The notes under the pieces were generated by a model. It saw nothing but the letters and a program-made list of their open reading frames with translations. It did no database searches and was not told the DNA's origin. DNA of 64,000 nucleotides from Streptococcus sp. DTU_2020_1001019_1_SI_AUS_MUR_006 (GTDB lineage: Bacteria; Bacillota; Bacilli; Lactobacillales; Streptococcaceae), in the NCBI RefSeq assembly GCF_032340315.1, contig NZ_CP135436.1:1075501-1139500 (forward strand), written 5' to 3'. This document shows, in pieces, positions 1 through 10,324 of this stretch. Both the position numbers and the translations under genes were made by a program. How positions within the stretch are numbered: position 1 is the first letter of the stretch; every line of letters starts with the position of its first letter.

Positions 1-3000
1 CCAGGTAAACCAGTTGTTCCAGACGTACCAGGCTACAAACCATACTTGCCAGATCCAAAAGATCCAAGCAAACCAGGTAAACCAGTAGAACCAGGAAAAC
101 CAATCACTCCTGAAAACCCAGGTGACGACACACCAATTATCTACGTACCAATCGTAAATGATGTGAAGAAACCAACTAAACAAACAGTTAAGTTTGAAGG
201 AGCAGGCGATAAGACTCCAGGAGACAATGTCCAAGATGACTTTACATTTACTGGTAAAGTAAACAAAGCTTCTGGAACTACAACATGGACTGAGAAGAGC
301 CATACTTACGGTAAGGTATCTGTACCAGTAATTCCAGGTTACTACGCTGATAAGACAGAAGCTGGTGGTAAGACAGTTACTCCAGAAAATCCTGAAGCAA
401 CAGATACAGTAACCTACAAACCACTTGGAAACTTGGTTCCAAAACCAGGAACACCAGACGATCCAAACTTCCCATCAACACCAAAAGTGAAGTATCCAAA
501 TGATCCAACAGATCCAGGTAAACCAGGAAAACCAGTTGTTCCAGACGTACCAGGCTACAAACCATACTTGCCAGATCCAAAAGATCCAAGCAAACCAGGT
601 AAACCAGTAGAACCAGGAAAACCAATCACTCCTGAAAACCCAGGTGACGACACACCAATTATCTACGTACCAATCGTAAATGATGTGAAGAAACCAACTA
701 AACAAACAGTTAAGTTTGAAGGAGCAGGCGATAAGACTCCAGGAGACAATGTCCAAGATGACTTTACATTTACTGGTAAAGTAAACAAAGCTTCTGGAAC
801 TACAACATGGACTGAGAAGAGCCATACTTACGGTAAGGTATCTGTACCAGTAATTCCAGGTTACTACGCTGATAAGACAGAAGCTGGTGGTAAGACAGTT
901 ACTCCAGAAAATCCTGAAGCAACAGATACAGTAACCTACAAACCACTTGGAAACTTGGTTCCAAAACCAGGAACACCAGATGATCCAAACTTCCCATCAA
1001 CACCAAAAGTGAAGTATCCAAATGATCCAACAGATCCAGGTAAACCAGGTAAACCAGTTGTTCCAGACGTACCAGGCTACAAACCATACTTGCCAGATCC
1101 AAAAGATCCAAGCAAACCAGGTAAACCAGTAGAACCAGGAAAACCAATCACTCCTGAAAACCCAGGTGACGACACACCAATTATCTACGTACCAATCGTA
1201 AATGATGTGAAGAAACCAACTAAACAAACAGTTAAGTTTGAAGGAGCAGGCGATAAGACTCCAGGAGACAATGTCCAAGATGACTTTACATTTACTGGTA
1301 AAGTAAACAAAGCTTCTGGAACTACAACATGGACTGAGAAGAGCCATACTTACGGTAAGGTATCTGTACCAGTAATTCCAGGTTACTACGCTGATAAGAC
1401 AGAAGCTGGTGGTAAGACAGTTACTCCAGAAAATCCTGAAGCAACAGATACAGTAACCTACAAACCACTTGGAAACTTGGTTCCAAAACCAGGAACACCA
1501 GATGATCCAAACTTCCCATCAACACCAAAAGTGAAGTATCCAAATGATCCAACAGATCCAGGTAAACCAGGAAAACCAGTTGTTCCAGACGTACCAGGCT
1601 ACAAACCATACTTGCCAGATCCAAAAGATCCAAGCAAACCAGGTAAACCAGTAGAACCAGGAAAACCAATCACTCCTGAAAACCCAGGTGACGACACACC
1701 AATTATCTACGTACCAATCGTAAATGATGTGAAGAAACCAACTAAACAAACAGTTAAGTTTGAAGGAGCAGGCGATAAGACTCCAGGAGACAATGTCCAA
1801 GATGACTTTACATTTACTGGTAAAGTAAACAAAGCTTCTGGAACTACAACATGGACTGAGAAGAGCCATACTTACGGTAAGGTATCTGTACCAGTAATTC
1901 CAGGTTACTACGCTGATAAGACAGAAGCTGGTGGTAAGACAGTTACTCCAGAAAATCCTGAAGCAACAGATACAGTAACCTACAAACCACTTGGAAACTT
2001 GGTTCCAAAACCAGGAACACCAGATGATCCAAACTTCCCATCAACACCAAAAGTGAAGTATCCAAATGATCCAACAGATCCAGGTAAACCAGGTAAACCA
2101 GTTGTTCCAGACGTACCAGGCTACAAACCATACTTGCCAGATCCAAAAGATCCAAGCAAACCAGGTAAACCAGTCGAACCAGGAAAACCAATCACTCCTG
2201 AAAACCCAGGTGACGACACACCAATTATCTACGTACCAATCGTAAATGATGTGAAGAAACCAACTAAACAAACAGTTAAGTTTGAAGGAGCAGGCGATAA
2301 GACTCCAGGAGACAATGTCCAAGATGACTTTACATTTACTGGTAAAGAAAACAAAGCTTCTGGAACTACAACATGGACTGAGAAGAGCCATACTTATGGT
2401 AAGGTATCTGTACCAGTAATTCCAGGTTACTACGCTGATAAGACAGAAGCAGGTGGTAAGACAGTTACTCCAGAAAATCCTGAAGCAACAGATACAGTAA
2501 CCTACAAACCACTTGGAAACTTGGTTCCAAAACCAGAGAAACCAAACGATCCAAACTTCCCATCAACACCAAAAGTGAAGTATCCAAATGATCCAAACGA
2601 TCCAGGTAAACCAGGTAAGCCAGTGGTTCCAGACGTACCAGGCTACAAACCATACTTGCCAGATCCAAAAGATCCAAGCAAACCAGGTCAACCAGTAGAA
2701 CCAGGTAAGGAGCTACCAAACCTTCCAACAAACCCAGGTGAAGACACCCCAATCATCTACGTTCCAATCGTAAATGATGTGAAGAAACCAACTAAACAAA
2801 CAGTTAAGTTTGAAGGAGCAGGCGATAAGACTCCAGCCGACAATGTCCAAGATGACTTTACGTTTACTGGTAAAGAAAACAAAGCTTCTGGAACTACAAC
2901 ATGGAATGAGAAGAGCTATACTTACGGTAAGGTATCTGTTCCAGTAATTCCAGGTTACTACGCGGATAAGACAGAAGCAGGTGGTAAGACAGTTACTCCA

Positions 3001-3588
3001 GAAAATCCTGAAGTAGTAGAGATTGTTACCTATAAACCACTTGGAAGCTTGGTTCCAAAATCTGATGATCCTAAATTCCCATCAACACCAGATGTGAAAT
3101 ATCCAAATGATCCAACAGATCCAACAAAACCAGGTAAACCAGTTGTTCCAGACGTACCAGGCTACAAACCATACTTGCCAGATCCAAAAGATCCAAGCAA
3201 ACCAGGTCAACCAGTAGAACCAGGTAAGGAACTTCCAAACCTTCCAACAAACCCAGGTGATGACACACCAATCATCTACGTTCCAATTGTACCAGTAACT
3301 CCAGAGAAACCAGTGACTCCAGAGAAACCAGTAACTCCAGAGAAACCAGTAACTCCAGAGAAACCAGTGACTCCAGAGAAACCAGTAACTCCAGAGAAAC
3401 CAGTAACTCCAGAGAAACCAGTAACTCCAGAGAAACCAGTAGCTCCAGAGAAACCAACCTCTGCTAAAGAAAATACTCCTCAGTTGCCAAATACTGGTAC
3501 TGAAGATCATACTAGCTTAGCAGCACTTGGACTTCTTGGAGTAATGAGTGGATTTGGACTTGTAGTTCGTAAGAAAAAAGAAGATTAG
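1..3588 (+). CDS. LPXTG-anchored repeat adhesin (Mub B2-like repeats), 5' end outside window
   Basis: This is the C-terminal part of a secreted, sortase-anchored surface protein. The frame is open from base 1, so the start and signal peptide lie upstream. The visible 1195 codons are mostly a 174-residue (522-bp) tandem repeat. Each unit has a proline/lysine-rich linker ([11 protein letters not shown] type) and a folded block beginning [13 protein letters not shown] and ending KTVTPENPE, which resembles mucin-binding-protein B2 domains. Units begin near 52, 574, 1096, 1618, 2140, 2662 and 3181. The first five are almost identical and the last two have diverged. A short TPEKPV hexapeptide tract (about 3293-3450) follows, then LPNTG (3484-3498), a hydrophobic segment and the basic tail RKKKED. 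Probable role is adhesion to host glycans or glycoproteins; the ligand is an inference from family resemblance. Confidence 0.9.
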   Translation, partial: PGKPVVPDVPGYKPYLPDPKDPSKPGKPVEPGKPITPENPGDDTPIIYVPIVNDVKKPTKQTVKFEGAGDKTPGDNVQDDFTFTGKVNKASGTTTWTEKSHTYGKVSVPVIPGYYADKTEAGGKTVTPENPEATDTVTYKPLGNLVPKPGTPDDPNFPSTPKVKYPNDPTDPGKPGKPVVPDVPGYKPYLPDPKDPSKPGKPVEPGKPITPENPGDDTPIIYVPIVNDVKKPTKQTVKFEGAGDKTPGDNVQDDFTFTGKVNKASGTTTWTEKSHTYGKVSVPVIPGYYADKTEAGGKTVTPENPEATDTVTYKPLGNLVPKPGTPDDPNFPSTPKVKYPNDPTDPGKPGKPVVPDVPGYKPYLPDPKDPSKPGKPVEPGKPITPENPGDDTPIIYVPIVNDVKKPTKQTVKFEGAGDKTPGDNVQDDFTFTGKVNKASGTTTWTEKSHTYGKVSVPVIPGYYADKTEAGGKTVTPENPEATDTVTYKPLGNLVPKPGTPDDPNFPSTPKVKYPNDPTDPGKPGKPVVPDVPGYKPYLPDPKDPSKPGKPVEPGKPITPENPGDDTPIIYVPIVNDVKKPTKQTVKFEGAGDKTPGDNVQDDFTFTGKVNKASGTTTWTEKSHTYGKVSVPVIPGYYADKTEAGGKTVTPENPEATDTVTYKPLGNLVPKPGTPDDPNFPSTPKVKYPNDPTDPGKPGKPVVPDVPGYKPYLPDPKDPSKPGKPVEPGKPITPENPGDDTPIIYVPIVNDVKKPTKQTVKFEGAGDKTPGDNVQDDFTFTGKENKASGTTTWTEKSHTYGKVSVPVIPGYYADKTEAGGKTVTPENPEATDTVTYKPLGNLVPKPEKPNDPNFPSTPKVKYPNDPNDPGKPGKPVVPDVPGYKPYLPDPKDPSKPGQPVEPGKELPNLPTNPGEDTPIIYVPIVNDVKKPTKQTVKFEGAGDKTPADNVQDDFTFTGKENKASGTTTWNEKSYTYGKVSVPVIPGYYADKTEAGGKTVTPENPEVVEIVTYKPLGSLVPKSDDPKFPSTPDVKYPNDPTDPTKPGKPVVPDVPGYKPYLPDPKDPSKPGQPVEPGKELPNLPTNPGDDTPIIYVPIVPVTPEKPVTPEKPVTPEKPVTPEKPVTPEKPVTPEKPVTPEKPVTPEKPVAPEKPTSAKENTPQLPNTGTEDHTSLAALGLLGVMSGFGLVVRKKKED
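52..3290 (+). repeat. 522-bp coding tandem repeat array
   Basis: Direct repeats of 522 bp (the last spacing is 519 bp) lie within the surface-protein gene. The anchor string gatccaaaagatcc recurs at 52, 574, 1096, 1618, 2140, 2662 and 3181. Copies are nearly identical at the DNA level until the last two. A synonymous ggt/gga difference in the KPGKP linker alternates from copy to copy, suggesting duplication of 1044-bp double units. Such an array is expected to change copy number by recombination and to collapse in short-read assemblies. Confidence 0.95.
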
Positions 3589-3649
3589 AATAAATATTTA
3601 ATCCTATTGAAATTACTTTGGACTAGATGATCGAGTCTATAGCATTAAG

Positions 3650-3687
3650 AGGGCAAACATTTTAAGAATGTTTGTCTTCTTTTTATA
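3650..3687 (+). terminator. Terminator after the surface protein
   Basis: A hairpin with arms gcaaacatt and aatgtttgt around a short loop is followed by cttctttttat. It sits about 60 nt after the surface-protein stop codon and before the tig promoter. Confidence 0.7.
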
Positions 3688-3781
3688 TAATGGATTGAAC
3701 CTAGAATAGTACGCGCCAAATCACCCAAAATGTGTTTTAGCCAGATTTGTCTGCATTAGTCTAGCTTTTATCAATGGAAAA

Positions 3782-3790
3782 TGTTATAAT
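3782..3790 (+). promoter_or_regulatory. Extended -10 promoter of tig
   Basis: The sequence is TGT followed by TATAAT (3785-3790), an extended -10 element with no good -35 box. The transcript would start near 3797, leaving a short leader that carries aaggag (3813-3818) ahead of the tig ATG. Confidence 0.6.
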
Positions 3791-3828
3791 AGACTGTATT
3801 TAAAAAAATTTTAAGGAGAAATGACAGA

Positions 3829-5112
3829 ATGTCTGTATCATTTGAAAACAAAGAAACAAACCGTGGTGTCTTGACTTTCACTATCTCTCAAGACCAAATC
3901 AAACCAGAATTGGACCGTGTGTTTAACTCAGTAAAGAAATCTCTTAACGTTCCTGGTTTCCGTAAAGGGCATCTTCCACGTCCTATCTTCGACCAAAAAT
4001 TTGGTGAAGAGTCACTTTACCAAGACGTTATGAACGCTCTTTTGCCAAACGCTTATGAAGCAGCTGTAAAAGAAGCTGGTCTTGAAGTCGTTGCACAACC
4101 AAAAATTGACGTAACTTCAATGGAAAAAGGTCAAGATTGGGTTATCACTGCTGAAGTTGTTACAAAACCTGAAGTTAAATTGGGCGACTACAAAAACCTT
4201 GAAGTATCAGTTGATGTAGAAAAAGAAGTAACTGACGCTGACGTTGAAGAGCGTATCGAACGTGAACGCAACAACTTGGCTGAATTGGTGATCAAAGATG
4301 GTGCTGCTGAAGACGGCGACACTGTTGTTATCGACTTCGTTGGTTCAATCGACGGTGTTGAATTTGATGGCGGAAAAGGTGAAAACTTCTCACTTGGACT
4401 TGGTTCAGGTCAATTCATCCCTGGTTTCGAAGACCAATTGGTAGGTCACTCAGCTGGTGAAACTGTTGATGTTATCGTAACATTCCCAGAAGACTACCAA
4501 GCTGAAGACCTTGCCGGTAAAGAAGCTAAATTCGTGACAACTATCCACGAAGTAAAAGCTAAAGAAGTTCCAGCTCTTGACGATGAACTTGCAAAAGACA
4601 TCGACGAAGAAGTTGAAACACTTGCTGAATTGAAAGAAAAATACCGCAAGGAATTGGCTGCTGCTAAAGAAGAAGCTTACAAAGATGCAGTTGAAGGTGC
4701 AGCAATTGATAAAGCTGTAGAAAACGCTGAAATCGTAGAACTTCCAGAAGAAATGATCCACGAAGAAGTTCACCGTTCAGTAAACGAATTCCTTGGAAAC
4801 TTGCAACGTCAAGGTATCAACCCTGACATGTACTTCCAAATCACTGGAACTACTCAAGAAGACCTTCACAAACAATACGAAGCAGAAGCTGAGTCACGTA
4901 CTAAGACTAACCTTGTTATCGAAGCAGTTGCGAAAGCTGAAGGATTTGACGCTTCAGAAGAAGAAATCCAAAAAGAAATCGAGCAATTGGCTGCAGATTA
5001 CAACATGGAAGTTGCACAAGTACAAAGCTTGCTTTCAGCTGAAATGTTGAAACACGATATCGCAGTGAAGAAAGCTGTTGAATTGATCACAAGCACTGCA
5101 ACAGTTAAATAA
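3829..5112 (+). CDS. tig: Trigger factor (ribosome-associated chaperone and prolyl isomerase)
   Basis: This 427-residue protein binds at the ribosome exit tunnel and protects nascent chains. The N-terminal ribosome-binding domain carries the [10 protein letters not shown] signature near residues 44-53. A central FKBP-type peptidyl-prolyl isomerase domain follows (about residues 160-248, with [13 protein letters not shown] and the FIPGFEDQL block). The C-terminal helical chaperone domain is rich in Glu and Lys. Length matches the family. The start has aaggag 10 nt upstream. It is a single-gene unit with its own extended -10 promoter and a bidirectional terminator shared with the convergent recD2. 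Confidence 0.97.
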   Translation: MSVSFENKETNRGVLTFTISQDQIKPELDRVFNSVKKSLNVPGFRKGHLPRPIFDQKFGEESLYQDVMNALLPNAYEAAVKEAGLEVVAQPKIDVTSMEKGQDWVITAEVVTKPEVKLGDYKNLEVSVDVEKEVTDADVEERIERERNNLAELVIKDGAAEDGDTVVIDFVGSIDGVEFDGGKGENFSLGLGSGQFIPGFEDQLVGHSAGETVDVIVTFPEDYQAEDLAGKEAKFVTTIHEVKAKEVPALDDELAKDIDEEVETLAELKEKYRKELAAAKEEAYKDAVEGAAIDKAVENAEIVELPEEMIHEEVHRSVNEFLGNLQRQGINPDMYFQITGTTQEDLHKQYEAEAESRTKTNLVIEAVAKAEGFDASEEEIQKEIEQLAADYNMEVAQVQSLLSAEMLKHDIAVKKAVELITSTATVK

Positions 5113-5124
5113 TCTTTATAAGAT

Positions 5125-5152
5125 AAAAGCCCACCGATTCGGTGGGTTTTCT
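5125..5152. terminator. Bidirectional terminator between tig and recD2
   Basis: The stem cccaccg/cggtggg (5130-5146) has a 3-nt loop, with T-rich sequence on the right and A-rich sequence on the left. It can therefore stop transcription from both convergent genes. Confidence 0.85.
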
Positions 5153-5158
5153 TATACT

Positions 5159-7525
5159 TTATTTTCCGAAAATCTCCTTCAGGTCTTCTTCAGTAATCCC
5201 AATCATAGCTGGGATACTAGACCAGTTATCTTCGGTTAAGATGTAGGATTGTTCAGTGTCTGTAACTGGTGTAGCTTCAGTAGCTGATTTACTAGTTCCA
5301 TCAGTTGATTCTATTAAGTCAGCGAAACGTTCAATTAGATAGGTCTTACGAGCTGTTCCGATATGTTGAGTTGCATAGTCAAAGGCCTGTAATTCGCCTA
5401 GTAGGATGAGCTTGCTTTTGGCACGAGTGATAGCAGTGTAGATGAGATTGCGTTCTAACATCCGCTTACTTGCACTGGTGATTGGTAAAATAACGACGGG
5501 AAACTCGCTCCCCTGAGATTTATGGATGCTCATGGCATAGGCTAAGCGAATCTTGTACCATTCATTTCGAGGATAGGAGACCTCATTGCCGTCAAAATCA
5601 ATCATAATTTCATCCTGCTTGGATTCAGTGTATTTTCCAGGAATCAAGTCTGTGATATAGCCTAAGTCTCCGTTAAAGACATTGACCTCTGCATCGTTGA
5701 CTAGGTGGATGACCTTATCTCCTGTTCGATAGTGACACTGAGGAGCTTCAAAGCTAAGCTGGTCTTTTTGTGGAGGATTGAGTAGGTCTTGCATGAGTTG
5801 GTTGATCGCATCAATACCAGCAGTTCCACGGTACATAGGGGCAAGAACCTGAATATCACGAGCAGGGATGCCACTTCTGATAGCAGCACCTAGGATTTTT
5901 TCAATGCTAGCAGGGATATGGTTACTAGCGATTTCAAAGTAGGAGCGATCTGCTTTTTTCTGGGTAAAATCTGCAGGCAATATTCCCTGACGAATCTGAC
6001 TTGCAAGAGTGACGATGGTTGATTCTTCGCTCTGACGGTAGATTCTTTCCAAACGTGTTTGAGGTATGGTTGGTATCTGGAGTAAATCTGCTAGGACTTG
6101 ACCAGGACTGACAGAAGGTAACTGATCGCTATCACCAACGATAAGGATTTTACTGGTAGAGGAGATATTGGAGAAGAGCTGGTTGGCTAACCAAGTATCT
6201 ACCATAGAAAACTCGTCAACAATGATAAAGTCAGCATCCAGATAATCTTCCAGATGGCTGGTATCGTCGTCTCCAGTCATACCCAAGTGGCGGTGAATAG
6301 TTGCACTTGGTAGTCCTGTCAGCTCATTCATACGACGGGCTGCGCGACCGGTGGGAGCGGCTAGGAGAATGGGCAGATTGCTCTTTTTCTTGAGATCTAG
6401 TCCTTCTAAGAGAGCATAGACAGCGATAATGCCGTTGATAACAGTAGTCTTACCTGTACCAGGTCCACCTGTAAGGATAAAGACCTTGTTCTGGATAGCA
6501 TCGCAGATAGCCTGTTTTTGAATACTATCATACTCAATCCCCAGTTCTTCCTCAACAGTTGCGATATGTTCTTGAATGGTTTCTAGATCCTGTTTTTTAC
6601 TCTGCCCTTTTTCGAGGATTCTGATGAGATGACTGCGAATCCCTTCTTCTGCAAAAAAGAGGCTATTATCAAAGATTTTGGTATCAATCTGCTGGACCTT
6701 ATCTTCTTCAATCAGATAAGCAAGTTCTTGGGCAACTTGACTCGGATCTAGTTCGACTGGACGGGAGGATTCCAGAAGGTAGAGGGTTTGCTCTAACAAG
6801 TCTCTAGCTTCCATATAGGTATCTCCCGTCTCCATGCAACCTTGAAAGAGACTATGGACAAGACCCGCACGGAAACGCTCGGGAGCCTGGCTTTCAATTC
6901 CCAGTTCTTGGGCCAGTTGGTCAGCAATGGTAAATCCCAAGCCCTTGATATCCTCGACCAGTTGATAGGGATAGTTCTCGACAATCTCTAGTGTTTCTTC
7001 CTTGTAAAAGTCTTGGATCTGAAAGGCTAGCTTATTTGGGATGCCGTAATTAGCCAGTTTGGCTAAGACCATCTCTGTTCCGTAATTAAGACGAAGGGTT
7101 GAGACAAAGGTTTCACGATTTTTAGCAGAGAGGCCAGAGATAGACTGGAGCTTGTCTGGATTTTCTAAGATTTTGTCAATAGTGTTTTCACCGTAAATAT
7201 CCACGATTTTCTGAGCTGTTTTGAGTCCAATTCCCTTAAAATGACTGCTGGAGAAATACTTGACCAAGCCCTTACTAGTCGGCTTGGCTCTCTCATAGCG
7301 AATCATTTGTAGTTGTTCACCATATTTGGAGTGTTGGACGATTTGTCCCCAAAAGGTGTATTCCTCTCCTTCAATGATATCAGCCATAGTACCTGTGACG
7401 ATGATTTCATAATCATCAAAGCCCTCAGCATTGGTATCCTCAATATCTAGGAGTAAAATACGGAAAAAATTGCTGACATTTTCAAAAATAATGCGCTCAA
7501 TGGTGCCTGAAAAATAAACTTCCAT
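5159..7525 (-). CDS. recD2: RecD2-type 5'-3' DNA helicase
   Basis: This 788-residue superfamily 1B helicase is the RecD2 form found in bacteria without RecBCD, acting in repair and replication-fork processing. The long N-terminal region (OB-like segment plus helix-hairpin-helix stretches, e.g. FKGIGLKTAQKIVDIYG) is typical of RecD2 and absent from RecD. The Walker A motif GGPGTGKTT lies near residue 351, the Walker B region is FIIVDEFSMVD, and the C-terminal helicase motif is YAMSIHKSQGSEF. Length is normal. It is the last gene of the leftward rnhC-lepB-recD2 group, separated from lepB by about 100 nt that hold a strong hairpin. Confidence 0.95.
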   Translation of the reverse strand: MEVYFSGTIERIIFENVSNFFRILLLDIEDTNAEGFDDYEIIVTGTMADIIEGEEYTFWGQIVQHSKYGEQLQMIRYERAKPTSKGLVKYFSSSHFKGIGLKTAQKIVDIYGENTIDKILENPDKLQSISGLSAKNRETFVSTLRLNYGTEMVLAKLANYGIPNKLAFQIQDFYKEETLEIVENYPYQLVEDIKGLGFTIADQLAQELGIESQAPERFRAGLVHSLFQGCMETGDTYMEARDLLEQTLYLLESSRPVELDPSQVAQELAYLIEEDKVQQIDTKIFDNSLFFAEEGIRSHLIRILEKGQSKKQDLETIQEHIATVEEELGIEYDSIQKQAICDAIQNKVFILTGGPGTGKTTVINGIIAVYALLEGLDLKKKSNLPILLAAPTGRAARRMNELTGLPSATIHRHLGMTGDDDTSHLEDYLDADFIIVDEFSMVDTWLANQLFSNISSTSKILIVGDSDQLPSVSPGQVLADLLQIPTIPQTRLERIYRQSEESTIVTLASQIRQGILPADFTQKKADRSYFEIASNHIPASIEKILGAAIRSGIPARDIQVLAPMYRGTAGIDAINQLMQDLLNPPQKDQLSFEAPQCHYRTGDKVIHLVNDAEVNVFNGDLGYITDLIPGKYTESKQDEIMIDFDGNEVSYPRNEWYKIRLAYAMSIHKSQGSEFPVVILPITSASKRMLERNLIYTAITRAKSKLILLGELQAFDYATQHIGTARKTYLIERFADLIESTDGTSKSATEATPVTDTEQSYILTEDNWSSIPAMIGITEEDLKEIFGK

Positions 7526-7585
7526 AAAATTCCTTACAATAATTTCTGAGAAAATGTATCCCAGATTTAGTCAAAATAGAATGAG

Positions 7586-7621
7586 AAGAGGCTGAGATGG
7601 GAAATTCTCGGCCTCTTCCTA
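7586..7621. terminator. Hairpin between lepB and recD2
   Basis: A near-perfect inverted repeat (gaagaggctgag / ctcggcctcttc) surrounds a 10-nt loop in the lepB-recD2 spacer. Read leftwards there is no clean T-run, so it may be a partial terminator or a processing site that uncouples recD2 from lepB. I infer this from position only. Confidence 0.45.
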
Positions 7622-7625
7622 GTTT

Positions 7626-8240
7626 TTAAAATGTTCCGATACGTTTGAGTGGCCAGAAGCGGAATTTGGCTTCTCCAGTGATATCTTTTGCCTTAAAGGT
7701 ACCAACATGTCGACTGTCGCTAGATACCAGACGGTCATCACCTAGGAGGAGGTATTCTCCTTCTGGAACAGTGAAGGTAAAGCTAGTATTGTAATTAACA
7801 TCTAGGGTAAAGGCCTGAGCCTTTTGAGCTAAAGTTCTAAAGTATTCGCCTTTTTTACCAACCCAACCACTTCCAGTATAGGTGCTTTGGAGCTTGTCTT
7901 CCTTGAAGCGCTTGAGGTATTCTGCTAAATAGGGTTCATCAGTTTCTTGACCGTTAATATAGAGTTTATCGTTGTCATAATGAATGGTATCTCCTGGCAT
8001 ACCGATAACTCGCTTGATGATATCCTTGTTTCCATCCTCTTCATGGGCAACCACGATATCAAAGCGATCAATAGGAAGATGTTTGACAACGAAGAGAACT
8101 TCTCCATCGGCTAGGGTAGGATCCATAGAGTGTCCTTCTACACGGACATTTCTCCAAAGAAACATCCAACTAAGAGCAACAAGAGTAATGAAGAGGATAA
8201 AACTCCCCCACTCTTTTAAAAATGATTTAAAATATTTCAT
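7626..8240 (-). CDS. lepB: Signal peptidase I
   Basis: Membrane-bound serine protease that removes signal peptides from exported proteins. It has 204 residues. An N-terminal membrane anchor lies at about residues 12-29, the catalytic serine is Ser38 in VEGHSMDPTL, and the general-base lysine is Lys76 in IIKRVIGMPGD. The box GDDRLVSSDSR lies near the C-terminus. These make the Ser/Lys dyad of type I signal peptidases. It starts 3 nt after the rnhC stop codon, so the two genes are co-transcribed and probably translationally coupled. Confidence 0.95.
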   Translation of the reverse strand: MKYFKSFLKEWGSFILFITLVALSWMFLWRNVRVEGHSMDPTLADGEVLFVVKHLPIDRFDIVVAHEEDGNKDIIKRVIGMPGDTIHYDNDKLYINGQETDEPYLAEYLKRFKEDKLQSTYTGSGWVGKKGEYFRTLAQKAQAFTLDVNYNTSFTFTVPEGEYLLLGDDRLVSSDSRHVGTFKAKDITGEAKFRFWPLKRIGTF

Positions 8241-8243
8241 AAT

Positions 8244-9125
8244 TTACCTTTCTAGCAGTTTTTTTGCTTTTTCAGTGTTTTTGAAGTGTAGTTTGGCGCA
8301 GAAGTTGAGTCCCTGCATACCATAAGCTTGGAGGATTTGGCTAGCTACCTTATCAGAAGTTGCTACAGCTCCGCTTGGAAGTTGGTAACCAAGTTCTCTA
8401 CCCAGATTTTCGAGATTCTCTAGAAAGAGATCACGCGCAATGATAGAGCTTACTGCGACAGCCAAGTATTTACCTTCAGCTTTTTCCTCCAGACTAACTG
8501 GATTGGAAAAATGATTGGCTTCATTTTTCAAGTACTTTTCATAGTTTTGAGCACTAGTAAAAGCATCGATAACAATCTTTTCAGGCTGGACTCCTTTTTG
8601 GAGAAGGAGAAAAATTGCTTGATTGTGTAAGGCTACCTTAACAGAAACGGCGTTGTAGCGCTCACCGATGACTTCGTTATACTTACTTGGAGAAAGCAGT
8701 AGAGCTTGGTGCTGGATTCTCTCTTTAAGGAGAGGGGCAAGCTGACGAATCTTTTGGTCTGTCAGAGTCTTAGAGTCCCCAACACCTAGTTTTCGCAGAA
8801 AGTCATGCTGGTCAGGCGTAACAAAGGATGCTACTACAGCTAGACCACCAAAGTAGGAACCATTTCCTACTTCGTCAGTTCCAATCATCGGAAAGTTTTG
8901 TCCACTAGCTACTGGCCTGACCTGATAACCAAAAAAGCTGGCGTAACGTTCAGCAGCTTCTCCTTGCAAGAGCACTTTTCCTGATGTATAGATGGAAACA
9001 CTTGCCTGCGGAAGTTTCAAAAAGTAGCGAATATAAGGATTTTTACTAGGAGTCAGTGCTTGTTCATATTGCTGAACAAAGGTTTGGATTTCCTTTTCAC
9101 TCGGGGTTAATGTAATACTTGCCAT
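8244..9125 (-). CDS. rnhC: Ribonuclease HIII
   Basis: Cleaves RNA in RNA-DNA hybrids. It has 293 residues, with an N-terminal TBP-like substrate-binding region (about 1-80) followed by the catalytic fold opening with [15 protein letters not shown], the acidic motif of RNase HII/HIII. The N-terminal extension and the GTDEVGNG signature support HIII over HII. The ATG lies only 7 nt after an extended -10 box and has no Shine-Dalgarno sequence, so the mRNA is probably leaderless. It is divergent from zapA and the first gene of rnhC-lepB-recD2. Confidence 0.95.
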   Translation of the reverse strand: MASITLTPSEKEIQTFVQQYEQALTPSKNPYIRYFLKLPQASVSIYTSGKVLLQGEAAERYASFFGYQVRPVASGQNFPMIGTDEVGNGSYFGGLAVVASFVTPDQHDFLRKLGVGDSKTLTDQKIRQLAPLLKERIQHQALLLSPSKYNEVIGERYNAVSVKVALHNQAIFLLLQKGVQPEKIVIDAFTSAQNYEKYLKNEANHFSNPVSLEEKAEGKYLAVAVSSIIARDLFLENLENLGRELGYQLPSGAVATSDKVASQILQAYGMQGLNFCAKLHFKNTEKAKKLLER

Positions 9126-9132
9126 AGTTCTT

Positions 9133-9141
9133 ATTGTACCA
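9133..9141 (-). promoter_or_regulatory. Extended -10 promoter of rnhC (leaderless)
   Basis: On the minus strand the sequence is TGG then TACAAT (hexamer at 9133-9138). The rnhC ATG (first base 9125) follows after 7 nt, so transcription should begin at or next to the start codon. Confidence 0.55.
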
Positions 9142-9165
9142 TAAAAGCCGTAGAATTGGTAAAAA

Positions 9166-9194
9166 CTGACAAACTTAGTGAAATTTGGTATAAT
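9166..9194 (+). promoter_or_regulatory. Promoter of zapA-cvpA
   Basis: The -35-like CTGACA (9166-9171), a 17-nt spacer and TATAAT (9189-9194) preceded by TGG form an extended -10 promoter. A gtgaggtga ribosome-binding site follows upstream of the zapA ATG. Confidence 0.65.
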
Positions 9195-9212
9195 ATCGTG
9201 AGGTGAATTTTT

Positions 9213-9515
9213 ATGGCAAATTTAAATCGATACAAGTTTACATTCGGAAAAAAAACATTGACCCTTACAACTGAGCATGATAACCTCTTTATGGAGGAAA
9301 TTGCCAAGGTCGCAACAGAAAAATATGAAGCAATCAAAGAGCAAATGCCTGGAGCGGATGATGAGACAATCGCTATTTTATTAGCAGTCAATAGCTTGTC
9401 AACCCAACTCAGCCGTGAGATTGAATTTGAAGATAAGGAACAAAAATTAGACGCCCTCCGTCATCAAGTTGTAGGGACCAAACAAAAGCAGAGCAAGATT
9501 GAGGACTCCCTATGA
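9213..9515 (+). CDS. zapA: Cell division protein ZapA
   Basis: Small (100 residues) FtsZ-associated protein that bundles FtsZ filaments at the septum. The N-terminal strand pattern [19 protein letters not shown] is followed by two long helices with coiled-coil character, the ZapA layout. It is short, cytoplasmic and without a signal. It overlaps cvpA by 4 nt, so they form one translation-coupled pair. Assignment rests on the fold pattern and on the usual neighbourhood beside rnhC, cvpA and mutS2 in streptococci. Confidence 0.8.
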   Translation: MANLNRYKFTFGKKTLTLTTEHDNLFMEEIAKVATEKYEAIKEQMPGADDETIAILLAVNSLSTQLSREIEFEDKEQKLDALRHQVVGTKQKQSKIEDSL

Positions 9516-10060
9516 TTTCCATCTTTCTTTTATTGGTTCTGGCTTGGAGTTTTTATATCGGTTATCGTAGAGGATTAGTTCTCCAGATTTACTATTTTAT
9601 AGCAACTGTGATTTCAGCTCTTCTTGCAGGAAATTTTTATCAATCTTTAGGGAAACAATTTGATTTGTTGATCCCATATGCAAGTCCACAGCAAGGGCAG
9701 GGTACCTTCTTTTTCCCGTCAAATCAACTTTTCCAACTGGACAAAGTCTTTTATGCAGGTCTTGGTTACCTCTTAGCCTTTACTATATTTTATTGTATTG
9801 GTCGTTTGCTGGGTCTCTTTCTTAATCTTCTACCGACTAAAAAGCTAGCGGGTCAATATTTCCGTATAGGTGCAGGAGTTTTATCAGTGGCTGTGACCTT
9901 ATTTGTCCTCCAGATGATACTGACTATTCTTGCGACTGTTCCTTTACAAATTGTTCAAAATTCACTTGAAAACAGTTTTGTAGCTAAACACATTATCCAG
10001 AGTGTTCCAATCACTAGTCATATGATTAAACAACTCTGGGTAACCAAAATAATCGGATAA
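9512..10060 (+). CDS. CvpA family membrane protein
   Basis: 182-residue integral membrane protein with about four hydrophobic segments: residues 2-20, 24-42, a middle pair near 75-105, and about 120-145. The N-terminal motif YIGYRRGLVLQ is typical of the CvpA/colicin V production family. The biochemical role is not established. It overlaps zapA by 4 nt and is followed by an imperfect hairpin and a BOX repeat before mutS2. Confidence 0.8.
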   Translation: MISIFLLLVLAWSFYIGYRRGLVLQIYYFIATVISALLAGNFYQSLGKQFDLLIPYASPQQGQGTFFFPSNQLFQLDKVFYAGLGYLLAFTIFYCIGRLLGLFLNLLPTKKLAGQYFRIGAGVLSVAVTLFVLQMILTILATVPLQIVQNSLENSFVAKHIIQSVPITSHMIKQLWVTKIIG

Positions 10061-10092
10061 AAAGGGCGGGAACTATTCCTAGCCTTTTGTTT
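10058..10092 (+). terminator. Weak terminator-like hairpin after cvpA
   Basis: An aaaagg...ccttttg imperfect stem is followed by a short T-rich stretch directly after the cvpA stop codon. Confidence 0.4.
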
Positions 10093-10100
10093 ACAATTTC

Positions 10101-10251
10101 ATACTCTTCGAAAATCAAATTCAAACCACGTCAGCTTCGCCTTGGATTATATATGTGACTGACTTCGTCAGTCTTATCTACAACCTCAAAGCAGTGCTTT
10201 GAGCAACCTATGGCTAGCTTCCTAGTTTGCTCTCTGATTTTCATTGAGTAT
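10101..10251. repeat. BOX element (boxA-boxB-boxC type)
   Basis: The element begins atactcttcgaaaatc and ends gattttcattgagtat, the hallmark ends of pneumococcal BOX repeats. Internal segments include cgtcagcttcgccttg (close to the core used for BOX typing), the dyad gactgacttcgtcagtc and the dyad around caaagcagtgctttg. It is 151 bp long and sits between cvpA and mutS2. As RNA it would fold into a long stem. Confidence 0.85.
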
Positions 10252-10324
10252 CAATAGTTTAGGAGCCTTTTTGAAAAGAGTGAGAATTTGAAAAATTCGT
10301 TCGCTCATTACGAAGGAAAAGAAA

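Noticed and set aside
52..3290. Repeat array considered as a CRISPR-like or non-coding satellite
   Set aside because: Unit length is a multiple of three, the frame is open throughout, and the array ends in an LPXTG sorting signal; there are no spacers or cas genes.
377..3510. Many antisense frames of 60-140 codons inside the adhesin gene
   Set aside because: They are shadows of the repetitive forward coding sequence: low-complexity Leu/Val or Trp/Phe runs, repeated with the 522-bp period, with no ribosome-binding sites.
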